12,404 nt of DNA from Avoscillospira sp045579045. Its GTDB lineage: Bacteria > Bacillota > Clostridia > Oscillospirales > Oscillospiraceae. This document shows positions 1-6,362 of the stretch, one piece after another. The stretch's first letter is position 1. Every line of letters starts with the position of its first letter. The stretch covers positions 1 through 12,404 of the forward strand of contig JAZNLL010000092.1 of assembly GCA_045579045.1 (NCBI GenBank), read 5' to 3'. The notes under the pieces were generated by a model. That model saw nothing but the letters and a program-made list of their open reading frames with translations, was not told the DNA's origin and did not search any database. Both the position numbers and the translations under genes were made by a program.

Positions 1-23
1 GAAGCATAAAGGAAGTGTAACCT

Positions 24-1322
24 ATGGCAAAGTATTATCAGCCCGAAATTGAGACCATGCCCCGTGAGGAATTGGTCAAGCTCCAGAATGAGCGTCTGGT
101 GAAGCAGGTGCAGCATGTCTGGGACAATGTACCCTATTATCGGAAGAAAATGGAAGAAAAGGGCGTTACCCCTGCAGATATCCGGTCCATTGATGACCTG
201 CACAAGCTGCCCTTCCTGTCCAAGGCCGATCTTCGGGATGCCTATCCCTACGGTCTGAGAGGCAAGCCCCTCAGCGAATGTGTCCGAATCCATTCCACCT
301 CCGGTACCACCGGCAAGCGTGTGGTGGCCTTCTACACCCAGCACGATGTGGATCTGTGGGAGGACTGCTGCGCCAGAGCCATTGTGGCAGCAGGCGGCAC
401 CAAAGAAGATGTGGTGCAGGTCGGATACGGTTACGGTCTGTTTACCGGCGGTGCCGGTCTCCACGGCGGCTCTCATAAGGTGGGCTGTCTGACATTGCCT
501 ATGTCCTCCGGCAACACGGAGCGGCAGATGCAGTTTATGACGGACCTGGAAAGCACCATTCTCTGCTGTACCCCCTCCTATGCCCAGTATCTGGCGGAAT
601 CCATTCAGGAAGCCGGTCTCCGGGATCAGATCAAACTGAAGGCCGGTATCTTCGGTGCAGAGGCATGGTCGGAAGAAATGCGCCATGATATCGAGAAAAA
701 TCTGGGTATCAAGGCCTATGATATCTACGGTCTGACGGAGACCTCCGGTCCCGGTGTGGCCTTTGAATGTGAGGCTCAGACCGGTATGCACATCAACGAA
801 GACCACTTCATTGCCGAGATCATCGACCCCAACACCGGTGAAGTCCTGCCGGAAGGCTCCAAGGGCGAACTGGTCTTTACGGCCATCACCAAGGAAGCAT
901 TCCCTCTGCTGCGTTATCGCACCCGTGATATCTGTGTGCTGACCAGAGAAAAGTGTCCCTGCGGCAGAACCCATGTGAAGATGTCCAAGCCCATGGGCAG
1001 AAGCGATGATATGCTCATCGTCAAGGGTGTCAATGTGTTCCCCTCTCAGATCGAGGCCGTCCTCATCGAGCAGGGATATCAGGCCAACTATCAGATCGTG
1101 GTGGACCGTGTCAACCATTCCGATACATTGGAAGTCATGGTGGAAATGACTCCCGAAAACTTCTCCGACTCTCTGGCAAAGATCAGTGCCATGGAAAAGA
1201 ATCTGGTTGCTGCACTGAAGATCATGCTTGGTATCTATGCCAAGGTCAAGCTGGTGGCTCCCAAGTCCATCGCCAGAAGCGAAGGCAAGGCCGTTCGTAT
1301 CATCGACAAGCGTAAAATTTAA
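24..1322 (+). CDS. paaK: Phenylacetate-CoA ligase (AMP-forming)
   Basis: This ligase activates phenylacetate or related aryl acids (for example indoleacetate) to the CoA thioester through an acyl-adenylate in the cytoplasm. The 432 residues match the usual family length. Visible adenylate-forming motifs are the P-loop STSGTTGK (91-98), YGLTE (235-239), the RYRTRD hinge region (297-302), GRSDDMLIVKGVNVFP (325-340) and a C-terminal SEGKAVRI whose K422 fits the catalytic A10 lysine. A CPCGR segment (311-315) is typical of this subfamily. The start is supported by GGAAG eight bases upstream. The tandem ACT gene follows 12 bp later. In many anaerobes this pair sits behind the indolepyruvate:ferredoxin oxidoreductase genes iorAB, so a role in fermenting aromatic amino acids, or in rebuilding them from arylacetates, is likely. 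Family assignment is firm; the exact aryl substrate is inferred. Confidence 0.95.
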   Translation: MAKYYQPEIETMPREELVKLQNERLVKQVQHVWDNVPYYRKKMEEKGVTPADIRSIDDLHKLPFLSKADLRDAYPYGLRGKPLSECVRIHSTSGTTGKRVVAFYTQHDVDLWEDCCARAIVAAGGTKEDVVQVGYGYGLFTGGAGLHGGSHKVGCLTLPMSSGNTERQMQFMTDLESTILCCTPSYAQYLAESIQEAGLRDQIKLKAGIFGAEAWSEEMRHDIEKNLGIKAYDIYGLTETSGPGVAFECEAQTGMHINEDHFIAEIIDPNTGEVLPEGSKGELVFTAITKEAFPLLRYRTRDICVLTREKCPCGRTHVKMSKPMGRSDDMLIVKGVNVFPSQIEAVLIEQGYQANYQIVVDRVNHSDTLEVMVEMTPENFSDSLAKISAMEKNLVAALKIMLGIYAKVKLVAPKSIARSEGKAVRIIDKRKI

Positions 1323-1334
1323 GGAGGTACTTTC

Positions 1335-1766
1335 ATGAGCGTTCATCAGATTTCTGTTTTTCTGGAAAACCGTGCCGGACAGTTGGCTGAAATTACCGGC
1401 GTTCTGGCAGAAAATGCCATTGACCTCCGAGCCATCTCTATTGCGGAGACTTCTGACTACGGCGTGCTGCGCATGATCGTGGACGATGCGGAAAAGGCCA
1501 CCGGCGTGCTCCTGTCTCATGGCTACATTCTCTCCATGACCCCTGTGGTGGTGGTGGCTGTACCCGATGCACCCGGCGGACTGGCACCTGTGCTGGCGTT
1601 GTTGGCGGAGGGCAATATCGATATTGAGTATATGTACTCTCTGTTCACCCATCAGGACAACAAGGCTTACATGGTCTTCCGTATTTCCGATGAAGAAAAG
1701 TTTGTTGCTCTGCTGCAGTCTCACGGAATCGCACCTGTGGATGCTGACGAACTGGAAATTAAATAA
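1335..1766 (+). CDS. Tandem ACT-domain protein
   Basis: A 143-residue protein made of two ACT modules and nothing else. The first is roughly residues 4-68, beginning with HQISVFLENRAGQLAEITGVL and its NRAG ligand loop. The second is roughly 72-132, with APVLALLAEGNIDIEYMYS. ACT domains bind amino acids or other small ligands at dimer interfaces. With no catalytic domain attached, this one probably senses an aromatic amino acid or modulates a partner enzyme. The AGGAGG ribosome site overlaps the paaK stop region, so the two are almost certainly co-transcribed and co-translated. Linkage of such a protein to paaK is common in Clostridia. It might regulate the ligase or the upstream oxidoreductase, but nothing in the sequence shows which. 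A strong terminator follows directly. Confidence 0.9.
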   Translation: MSVHQISVFLENRAGQLAEITGVLAENAIDLRAISIAETSDYGVLRMIVDDAEKATGVLLSHGYILSMTPVVVVAVPDAPGGLAPVLALLAEGNIDIEYMYSLFTHQDNKAYMVFRISDEEKFVALLQSHGIAPVDADELEIK

Positions 1767-1768
1767 AG

Positions 1769-1799
1769 AAAAAATCGCATCCGAAAGGATGCGATTTTT
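1769..1799. terminator. Bidirectional intrinsic terminator between ACT gene and methyltransferase gene
   Basis: ATCGCATCC (1774-1782) pairs with GGATGCGAT (1787-1795) around a GAAA tetraloop. The stem is flanked by A-runs on the left and T-runs on the right, so it works as a terminator in both directions. It sits between the convergent ACT gene and the RNA methyltransferase gene, and overlaps the last bases of the latter's stop codon. Confidence 0.92.
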
Positions 1800-2604
1800 A
1801 TGCTTCAATCTGTAATTGCCAGAAGGCGACTGCACTGGCGGCGGCTACATTGAGGGAGTCTACGCCATGGGACATGGGAATCTTGACGGTGTAATCACAT
1901 TGGGCGATGGTGGTCTCTGCCAGACCGTCACCCTCCGTACCGAGGACGATGGCCAGTTTTTCTTCCTGTGCAAGCCTAGGGTCACGGATGCTGACGGAGT
2001 CGTCTGTCAGCGCCATGGCTGCGGTGGCAAAGCCCAACTGTTTTAACTGGACAGCCCAGTTCTCCGATACAAATGTCCACGGGATTTGGAACACCGTTCC
2101 CATGCTGACCCGGATGGCTCTGCGGTAGAGGGGATCACTGCAGGCGGAGGTCAGCAGCACCGCATCCATGCGCAATGCTGCCGCAGAGCGGAAAATGGCT
2201 CCCACATTGGTGGGGTTCATGACATTCTCCAATACGGCTACCCGTTTAGCGTTTTTGCAGACATCCTCCAATGAGGGCAGGGACTTCCTTCTCATGGCGC
2301 AGAGGACGCCTCTGGTCAGCTGAAAACCTGTCAGCTGGGTCAGAACATCAAATTCCGCTGTATACACCGGCACATGGCAGCGGTCGATGAGGGATGCTGC
2401 CTGTGTTTCTATATGCTTTTTTTCCAGCAGCATGGAGACGGGCTCATAGCCTGCGTTCAAAGCCCGCTCTGCTACGATGGGACTTTCGGCGATGAACAGA
2501 CCGTCTTCCGGGTGTTCCCGGTTCAATAATTGGTTTTCCGTCAAACGGGCATAGACATCCAATTCGGGGGCGGAAAAATCGGCGATTTCAATAATTTTAC
2601 TCAT
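1798..2604 (-). CDS. TrmH/SpoU-family RNA 2'-O-methyltransferase
   Basis: A SPOUT-class enzyme that should transfer methyl from SAM to a ribose 2'-OH in rRNA or tRNA. The 268 residues show an N-terminal substrate-binding extension followed by the knotted SPOUT core. Motif 1 is NPTNVGAIFRSA (130-141), with the conserved N and R139. Motif 2 is IVLGTEGDGL (219-228). Motif 3 is IPMSHGVDSLNVAAASAVA (242-260), which forms the trefoil-knot SAM site. The start codon lies inside the end of the upstream membrane-protein gene (8-bp overlap, ATGAGTAA). There is no strong Shine-Dalgarno, so translational coupling is likely. The target nucleotide cannot be read from the sequence. Annotation as an RlmB-, TrmH- or TsnR-like protein would all be within the family. 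Confidence 0.92.
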   Translation of the reverse strand: MSKIIEIADFSAPELDVYARLTENQLLNREHPEDGLFIAESPIVAERALNAGYEPVSMLLEKKHIETQAASLIDRCHVPVYTAEFDVLTQLTGFQLTRGVLCAMRRKSLPSLEDVCKNAKRVAVLENVMNPTNVGAIFRSAAALRMDAVLLTSACSDPLYRRAIRVSMGTVFQIPWTFVSENWAVQLKQLGFATAAMALTDDSVSIRDPRLAQEEKLAIVLGTEGDGLAETTIAQCDYTVKIPMSHGVDSLNVAAASAVAFWQLQIEA

Positions 2605-3103
2605 GTTTTCTGTATTTTATCATGGCGATGACGGTGGTGATGACGGCCAGCAGCTCTGCGAATAGATTGGTGGAGCCTACCACGATGTAATAGATGAAGA
2701 AGGTGGAGGCATTGAGCAGAATGAGGATACGGGTCTTCTGCTCATCCCTCTGGAACACAGAGAGCATATTGAAGATGGCACCCAGAATGGGCAGCACATC
2801 CAAAGCTCTGTGGAAACCGAAAGAACCGCAGATGATGTAACCGATGAGGAAGATGATATTTTCCACTACGGTCACAGGTTTGTCCTTCTGCACATGCCAC
2901 AAAGACAGCAAGGTCTGGATAATGGCCAAAAGGTTGACGATGATGGCAGAACCCACATCACCGATCAGAATCAGATTGAGGGCAAAGAACAGGTTGGAGG
3001 TGGCGGAAACCAGCAACATCTGCCATTTCTTCTTGAACAGAGGAAGGGCAAAACAGCAGACGGTTGCCACGATGCCGAGAGCCTGACCGATATAATATGC
3101 CAT
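2597..3103 (-). CDS. YgjV-family multi-pass inner-membrane protein
   Basis: A 168-residue, strongly hydrophobic protein with about six or seven membrane-spanning stretches, roughly residues 5-22, 28-48, 50-70, 80-98, 102-118, 124-142 and 144-163. Charged residues sit mainly in the short loops KKKW (24-27), HVQKDK and QRDEQKTR. The pattern and length resemble the YgjV family of bacterial membrane proteins, whose biochemical role is not established. An excellent AGGAGG lies seven bases before the ATG. It is the first gene of a two-gene unit with the RNA methyltransferase, from a consensus promoter at 3131-3159. Family recognition is by overall look, not a single motif. An uncharacterised permease would be the alternative. 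Confidence 0.75.
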   Translation of the reverse strand: MAYYIGQALGIVATVCCFALPLFKKKWQMLLVSATSNLFFALNLILIGDVGSAIIVNLLAIIQTLLSLWHVQKDKPVTVVENIIFLIGYIICGSFGFHRALDVLPILGAIFNMLSVFQRDEQKTRILILLNASTFFIYYIVVGSTNLFAELLAVITTVIAMIKYRKHE

Positions 3104-3130
3104 AGGTGAACCTCCTTTGTCATTTTCCTC

Positions 3131-3159
3131 ATTATACCTTCTGAAGAGAAAGTTGGCAA
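3131..3159 (-). promoter_or_regulatory. Sigma-70-type promoter for ygjV-like/RNA methyltransferase unit
   Basis: Read on the minus strand, TTGCCA (3159-3154) and TATAAT (3136-3131) are separated by exactly 17 bp, just upstream of the AAAGGAGG ribosome site of the membrane-protein gene. It begins only a few bases beyond the AraC-gene stop codon. No terminator is visible between the two, so some read-through from araC is also possible. Confidence 0.8.
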
Positions 3160-3163
3160 GATA

Positions 3164-3919
3164 TCAGATGCGGTCTGTCTTATTTGTATTCATGAATTCC
3201 GTTGGAGTAAGACCTGTTTTTTCTTTAAACAGGCGGCTGAAATGATAGGGATTAGAAAAACCGCATTGCTCGGAGACTGCCTGAACTTTCAGTACTCCGT
3301 CAGTCAGAAGTTGTTTGGCCTTGGCGATTCGCAGGTCGATGACATACTGCTTAGGGGATAGTCCGTATCTTTTTTTGAACTGCTTTCGGAAATATTCCTC
3401 GCTCATGGAACAGGTTTCTGCCAGCGTGGCATTGGTGATATCAAAGGAGAGGTTTTGCTCCAGATAGATCAACGCAGGGGATAAAGGAGAATGCAGAAGC
3501 GTCTCCCCCCGGACGAGGTCATAGAGCATTTTGTAGAGAATGCTCATGGACAGAAGTCGGTTTTCCTCCCGGAAAAATCTATTTTTCAGATACTCAAAAT
3601 CCTTCAAAATGGGTTCAATCTGGCTGATCGGAAGGACAATGAATTCATCGGAAACAAATCCTTCGCAATCAAAATTGATGACAGGGAATGTTCCCTTTTT
3701 CGTGCCCTGCAGAGAGTAGCTCTGTCCCTTCAGCAGGATGACGGCATGGTGTCTGTCCGACAGGTAAGTCTGCCCCTTGTGGGTATAGAGAATCTCTCCG
3801 TCAGCCGTAAAACTCAAACCGTAGCAGCTGCGATTGTGAATGCTGTCCGTCCGGCCTTTGGGAGAAAAGACGGTCATGACCGCCAGAATGTCTGTGATTT
3901 CGATTTTGTTGATATCCAT
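3164..3919 (-). CDS. AraC/XylS-family transcriptional regulator
   Basis: A 251-residue DNA-binding regulator. Residues 1-130 form a cupin-like N-terminal sensor region (for example YGLSFTADGEILYTHKGQTY, 33-52). The C-terminal third carries the double helix-turn-helix. The first HTH is around DITNATLAETCSMSEEYFRK (160-179) and the second around VQAVSEQCGFSNPYHFSRLF (212-231), ending with the family hallmark KTGLTPTEF (234-242). It is transcribed divergently from the SDR/dehydroquinase-like genes, the usual arrangement for a local activator that senses a pathway substrate. The ribosome site is modest (GGTGAG, five bases before the ATG). A perfect inverted repeat overlaps its own -35 box, which suggests autoregulation. 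The inducing ligand is unknown. Confidence 0.92.
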   Translation of the reverse strand: MDINKIEITDILAVMTVFSPKGRTDSIHNRSCYGLSFTADGEILYTHKGQTYLSDRHHAVILLKGQSYSLQGTKKGTFPVINFDCEGFVSDEFIVLPISQIEPILKDFEYLKNRFFREENRLLSMSILYKMLYDLVRGETLLHSPLSPALIYLEQNLSFDITNATLAETCSMSEEYFRKQFKKRYGLSPKQYVIDLRIAKAKQLLTDGVLKVQAVSEQCGFSNPYHFSRLFKEKTGLTPTEFMNTNKTDRI

Positions 3920-3936
3920 AGAATCTCACCCGGAAC

Positions 3937-3966
3937 AATATACCATAAATATCAAGGAAAAGTCAA
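3937..3966 (-). promoter_or_regulatory. Candidate promoter of the AraC-family gene
   Basis: On the minus strand, TTGACT (3966-3961) and TATATT (3942-3937) are 18 bp apart and lie 18 bp before the start codon. The -35 hexamer is embedded in the 3962-3985 inverted repeat. Confidence 0.6.
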
Positions 3967-3985
3967 ATTTTGTAAAAAATTTGAC
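3962..3985. promoter_or_regulatory. Perfect inverted repeat, candidate operator
   Basis: GTCAAATTTT (3962-3971) and its exact reverse complement AAAATTTGAC (3976-3985) flank a 4-bp spacer. The repeat lies between divergent regulator and enzyme genes and covers the -35 box of the regulator promoter. There is no T-run and no preceding gene to terminate, so a protein-binding site is more likely than a terminator. The obvious candidate ligand is the divergent AraC-family protein, although that family more often uses direct repeats. Confidence 0.6.
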
Positions 3986-4017
3986 CAAAAACATCAAAAT
4001 AGAGCCGATTTATGCAT

Positions 4018-4045
4018 TTGTTTTTGGGAGGGCGGGTTTTATAAT
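4018..4045 (+). promoter_or_regulatory. Candidate promoter of the SDR/dehydroquinase-like operon
   Basis: TATAAT at 4040-4045 is a perfect -10 box. The -35 position holds only TTGTTT (4018-4023, 16-bp spacing), a weak match consistent with a promoter that needs an activator. The expected start is near 4052, giving a very short leader just ahead of the AAGGAG ribosome site. Confidence 0.55.
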
Positions 4046-4066
4046 GATAAAAAAGGAGATGAGCGT

Positions 4067-4831
4067 ATGGACTTTACCAATCAGGTTGCGGTTTCTACCG
4101 GTGCCGCTTCCGGTATGGGTCTTTTGTTTGCGCAGAATTTTGCCGACTTGGGCGGAAATGTGGCCATGTGTGATGTCAACGAGCCTGTTCTGATGGAAAA
4201 GGTTGCGGAGATCAACAGGAGAGGGAAGGGGAAAGCCATCGGCATCGTTTGCGATGTGAGAGATTATGCGCAGGTATGCCATGCAAGAGATCTGGCAGTG
4301 GAGACCTTTGGCAGGATCGATATCATGGCAAACTTTGCCGGTGGCACAGCCGTCCGCATGAGAAATGTGGACAGAAGCCGATTTTCCGAATTTCCCGATG
4401 TGCCCATTGATGTTTATGACTGGGGCATCGATGTCAATTTGAAAGGACCGTTCTATTTTGCTCATGCAGTCTTGAAGCAGATGCGTGAGCAGCGCAGCGG
4501 TCTGATTATCAATATCGGTTCTATCACCGGTATGGAGGGCGATGGCTACGGCATGGATTATCCGACCTCCAAGGCCGGTTTGATGTTCGGTCTGACGAAA
4601 TCCGTTGCCCAGTACGGTGCGCAGTATAATGTCCGCTGCGTCTGTGTGTCTCCGGGACCTGTTCTTACCAGAGAGGCCATGGCCGGTATGAAAACCCTTG
4701 CAGGCAGAGCTGCCGATCCCCAGGAAATCATCGATCTGTGTCTGTTTATCGCCTCGGATAAGGGTCAGTTTATCAACGGCGAAAATATCATGATCGATGG
4801 CGGAAGAAATGCAATGACAAGGAGGTATTGA
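4067..4831 (+). CDS. Short-chain dehydrogenase/reductase (SDR), probably NAD-dependent
   Basis: A classical 254-residue SDR oxidoreductase acting on an alcohol or ketone in the cytoplasm. The Rossmann glycine motif is TGAASGMG (11-18). An acidic D36 at the end of the second strand (AMCDVNE) favours NAD(H) over NADP(H). NFAGG (89-93) is the NAG-type motif, N124 lies in the active-site helix, S152 is the catalytic serine, and YPTSK (165-169) supplies the Tyr/Lys pair. The C-terminal VSPGPVLT (194-201) and MIDGG (242-246) are normal. The ATG at 4067 is chosen because AAGGAG lies eight bases upstream and the protein begins directly at the Rossmann fold; the open frame extends far upstream but only as non-coding read-through. 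It overlaps the ribosome site of the dehydroquinase-like gene. It probably interconverts a hydroxyl and ketone on the same cyclic substrate that gene handles. Confidence 0.93.
   Translation: MDFTNQVAVSTGAASGMGLLFAQNFADLGGNVAMCDVNEPVLMEKVAEINRRGKGKAIGIVCDVRDYAQVCHARDLAVETFGRIDIMANFAGGTAVRMRNVDRSRFSEFPDVPIDVYDWGIDVNLKGPFYFAHAVLKQMREQRSGLIINIGSITGMEGDGYGMDYPTSKAGLMFGLTKSVAQYGAQYNVRCVCVSPGPVLTREAMAGMKTLAGRAADPQEIIDLCLFIASDKGQFINGENIMIDGGRNAMTRRY
4821..4825 (+). promoter_or_regulatory. Strong Shine-Dalgarno with no canonical start codon at normal distance
   Basis: GGAGG near the end of the SDR gene is the best ribosome site for the next gene. Seven bases downstream in that gene's frame is ATA (4833-4835), not ATG, GTG or TTG. 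The first accepted start, TTG at 4848, is 22 bases away. An out-of-frame TTG at 4829 runs into a stop two codons later. Confidence 0.6.
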
Positions 4832-4847
4832 TATAAAGAAGTCTTTT

Positions 4848-5582
4848 TTGAACCGGGAAAAAGCCATGCTGACCGTGATGGTACAGGCAGGAGACCCCGA
4901 TAGAATTAAGGAGCTGATGGATCTTGCCACACCTTTGGGGGCAGAGGCCTTCGGTGTGGAGCTGGAGCGGCTGAAGCCGGAATATAAAAAGCAGGAAATT
5001 TACAAAGATCTGATTTCTTATACAGATTTACCTGTGTATGTGACCAACTATCGCACCTATGAAAACGAGGGAAGAACGGACGAAGAACTGGCAGCGGAAC
5101 TGCTGCAGGTGGCAGATCATGGCAAGGTTCTCTGCGATGTCATGGGTGACTATTTTGATCCCCAGCCGGGGGAATTGACGGTTGAGCCGACGGCAGTAGA
5201 GAAGCAGAAACAGCTCATTGAACAGCTCCATAAAAAGGGTGCAGAGGTGCTCATTTCCTCCCATGTGTTTACTTATACACCGGCAGAGCGGGTGTTGGAA
5301 ATTGCCCTTGCCCATCAGGAGCGTGGCGCGGACATTGCCAAAATTGTCACCGGTGCCGAGACCATGGAACAGCAGCTGGAGAATTTGAAGATCATTCAGC
5401 TGCTGAAAGAGAAGTTGGATATTCCGTTCCTCTTCCTCTGTGTCGGTGAATGTGGATTGCTGCGAAGAATTGGCGGTCAGCTGGGCTGCTGCATGTATCT
5501 TTGCGTGTATGAGCATGATGACTATGCCACTCCCGCTCAGCCCTTGCTGGTCGATGTGAAGGCCATCCGGGAGCATATGTAA
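4848..5582 (+). CDS. Type I 3-dehydroquinase-like (AroD-superfamily) Schiff-base enzyme
   Basis: An (alpha/beta)8 aldolase-type protein resembling type I 3-dehydroquinate dehydratase, which removes water through a lysine Schiff base. Counting from the TTG start (244 residues), the catalytic histidine is H139 in ISSHVF and the Schiff-base lysine is K165 in ADIAKIVTG. YRT with a following EG (68-75) matches the family's substrate-binding arginine loop, RR (206-207) fits the carboxylate-binding arginine, and PAQ (229-231) fits the conserved C-terminal glutamine. Aligned by eye, the E-W-R strand motif reads E38-L-E40, and the serine before the C-terminal PxQ is A227. Both are substrate contacts, so the true substrate may not be 3-dehydroquinate. 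The start may really be an ATA at 4833, giving a natural-looking KKSFLNREK N-terminus. The gene is coupled to the SDR gene and closed by a terminator. A biosynthetic AroD role is possible but less likely in this context. Confidence 0.85.
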   Translation: MNREKAMLTVMVQAGDPDRIKELMDLATPLGAEAFGVELERLKPEYKKQEIYKDLISYTDLPVYVTNYRTYENEGRTDEELAAELLQVADHGKVLCDVMGDYFDPQPGELTVEPTAVEKQKQLIEQLHKKGAEVLISSHVFTYTPAERVLEIALAHQERGADIAKIVTGAETMEQQLENLKIIQLLKEKLDIPFLFLCVGECGLLRRIGGQLGCCMYLCVYEHDDYATPAQPLLVDVKAIREHM

Positions 5583-5586
5583 AAAG

Positions 5587-5618
5587 AACGCAGACGGTTT
5601 GAGCCGTCTGCGTTTTCC
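5587..5618. terminator. Bidirectional intrinsic terminator between dehydroquinase-like gene and thiT
   Basis: AACGCAGACGG (5587-5597) pairs perfectly with CCGTCTGCGTT (5604-5614) around a 6-base loop. TTTTCCTT follows on the plus strand and CTTTTT on the minus strand. It serves both convergent genes and abuts the thiT stop codon. Confidence 0.92.
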
Positions 5619-6170
5619 TTAGTTATAGGGTTTCAGATATTTGGCTGCGGGAGTTTTGCTCAGCAGGAAGCCGATGAGCAAAATGGCGGCGCAGTCGATG
5701 ACCATGTAGAAGCCGTTATACAGAGCGGAATAGAGCCAGGGCGTGGTCATGGTCATGTTGAAGAACACTTCCGGCATGTATTCTGCCCAGATGGTAGCGC
5801 CGACTACATAGTGGACAAGGAAGCGGAGGGCACAGCCTGCCAGAGTGCCCAGGTAGAAGTTCCGGCACAGACCTGCCACACCCATGACGGAATAGGCCAA
5901 CAGAAAATCGCCGACGATGCTCTGCCAGCCAATGGCGATGCCGCCTTCAAAGAGGGTCTGCAAAATGGCGTGAGCCACACTTGCCAGCATACCGGGTCCA
6001 AAGCCCCACCGGGCGCAGAACAGGAAAATTGGCAGCATGGCCAGATCAATGGAACCGCCCCAGGGCATTTTGTACAGGGGCAGGAAACTGAGGATCTCCG
6101 CCAGGGCGATCATCAGGGCGCCTTCGCACAGGGTGCGAACGGCAGAACGGGATTTGCTTGCTTGGGTCAT
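5619..6170 (-). CDS. thiT: Thiamine transporter ThiT (S component of an ECF transporter)
   Basis: The substrate-binding membrane subunit of an energy-coupling-factor transporter, which captures thiamine at the cell surface. It depends on the shared EcfA/A'/T module, which is not encoded in this window. The 183 residues and six predicted helices match the family. PWGGSIDLAMLP (36-47) is the ThiT signature with its thiamine-stacking tryptophan W37. H120 and W128 (HYVVGATIWAEY) keep the spacing of the binding-site His/Trp pair, and YNG (151-153) supplies the C-terminal Tyr/Asn. The ribosome site AAGGAGG lies seven bases before the ATG. The gene is preceded by a TPP aptamer and an attenuator hairpin, which independently confirms the substrate. 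It is monocistronic, from promoter to terminator. Confidence 0.96.
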   Translation of the reverse strand: MTQASKSRSAVRTLCEGALMIALAEILSFLPLYKMPWGGSIDLAMLPIFLFCARWGFGPGMLASVAHAILQTLFEGGIAIGWQSIVGDFLLAYSVMGVAGLCRNFYLGTLAGCALRFLVHYVVGATIWAEYMPEVFFNMTMTTPWLYSALYNGFYMVIDCAAILLIGFLLSKTPAAKYLKPYN

Positions 6171-6183
6171 AAAAAGACCTCCT

Positions 6184-6222
6184 TAAAAAGAAATACCGCA
6201 CCATCCAAACGGTAGTGCGGTA
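6184..6222 (-). terminator. Riboswitch expression-platform terminator upstream of thiT
   Basis: On the minus strand, TACCGCAC plus further pairs (6222 downward) folds back on GTGCGGTA (ending at 6194), followed at once by TTTCTTTTT and then the thiT ribosome site. A terminator located between a metabolite aptamer and the start codon is the classic OFF switch. Thiamine pyrophosphate binding should favour this hairpin and stop transcription. Confidence 0.88.
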
Positions 6223-6245
6223 CGAAGCAAATGCAGTATACAAAA

Positions 6246-6340
6246 CAGCTTCCTACGCCGGCATTACCCGGATCAGGTTAAGGGACCCGGAAGGGCGTTT
6301 CCTTCCAATCTCAGCCGGACTGCGTCCAGCGCCCCTGTGT
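6246..6340 (-). promoter_or_regulatory. TPP riboswitch (THI element) aptamer controlling thiT
   Basis: Read on the minus strand, the aptamer carries the conserved GGCTGAGA (6317-6310) of the pyrimidine-sensing arm and the long conserved 3' block around AACCTGATCCGGGTAATGCC (6279-6260). GGCGTAGGAAGC closes the structure near 6248. A variable stem, GGAAGGAAACGCCCTTCC, lies between them. The order and spacing are those of the TPP-binding THI box. It lies just below a consensus promoter and above a terminator and thiT, so high cellular thiamine pyrophosphate should shut down thiamine uptake. The outer stem boundaries are approximate. Confidence 0.96.
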
Positions 6341-6362
6341 TTGGTTGTCGCGGTTCACAAGT

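Noticed and set aside
1..9. GAAGCATAA could be the last codons and stop of an upstream gene
   Set aside because: Three codons are not enough to identify a gene or prove the frame, so it is mentioned only as context for paaK.
3491..4066. Long upstream extension of the SDR reading frame, antisense to the AraC gene
   Set aside because: SDR proteins begin at the Rossmann fold. The ATG at 4067 has an ideal ribosome site, and the extension is only a chance open frame through the regulator and promoter.
4010..4930. 306-codon open frame on the minus strand opposite the SDR gene
   Set aside because: It is a mirror of the SDR coding frame, crosses the intergenic promoter and has no ribosome site.
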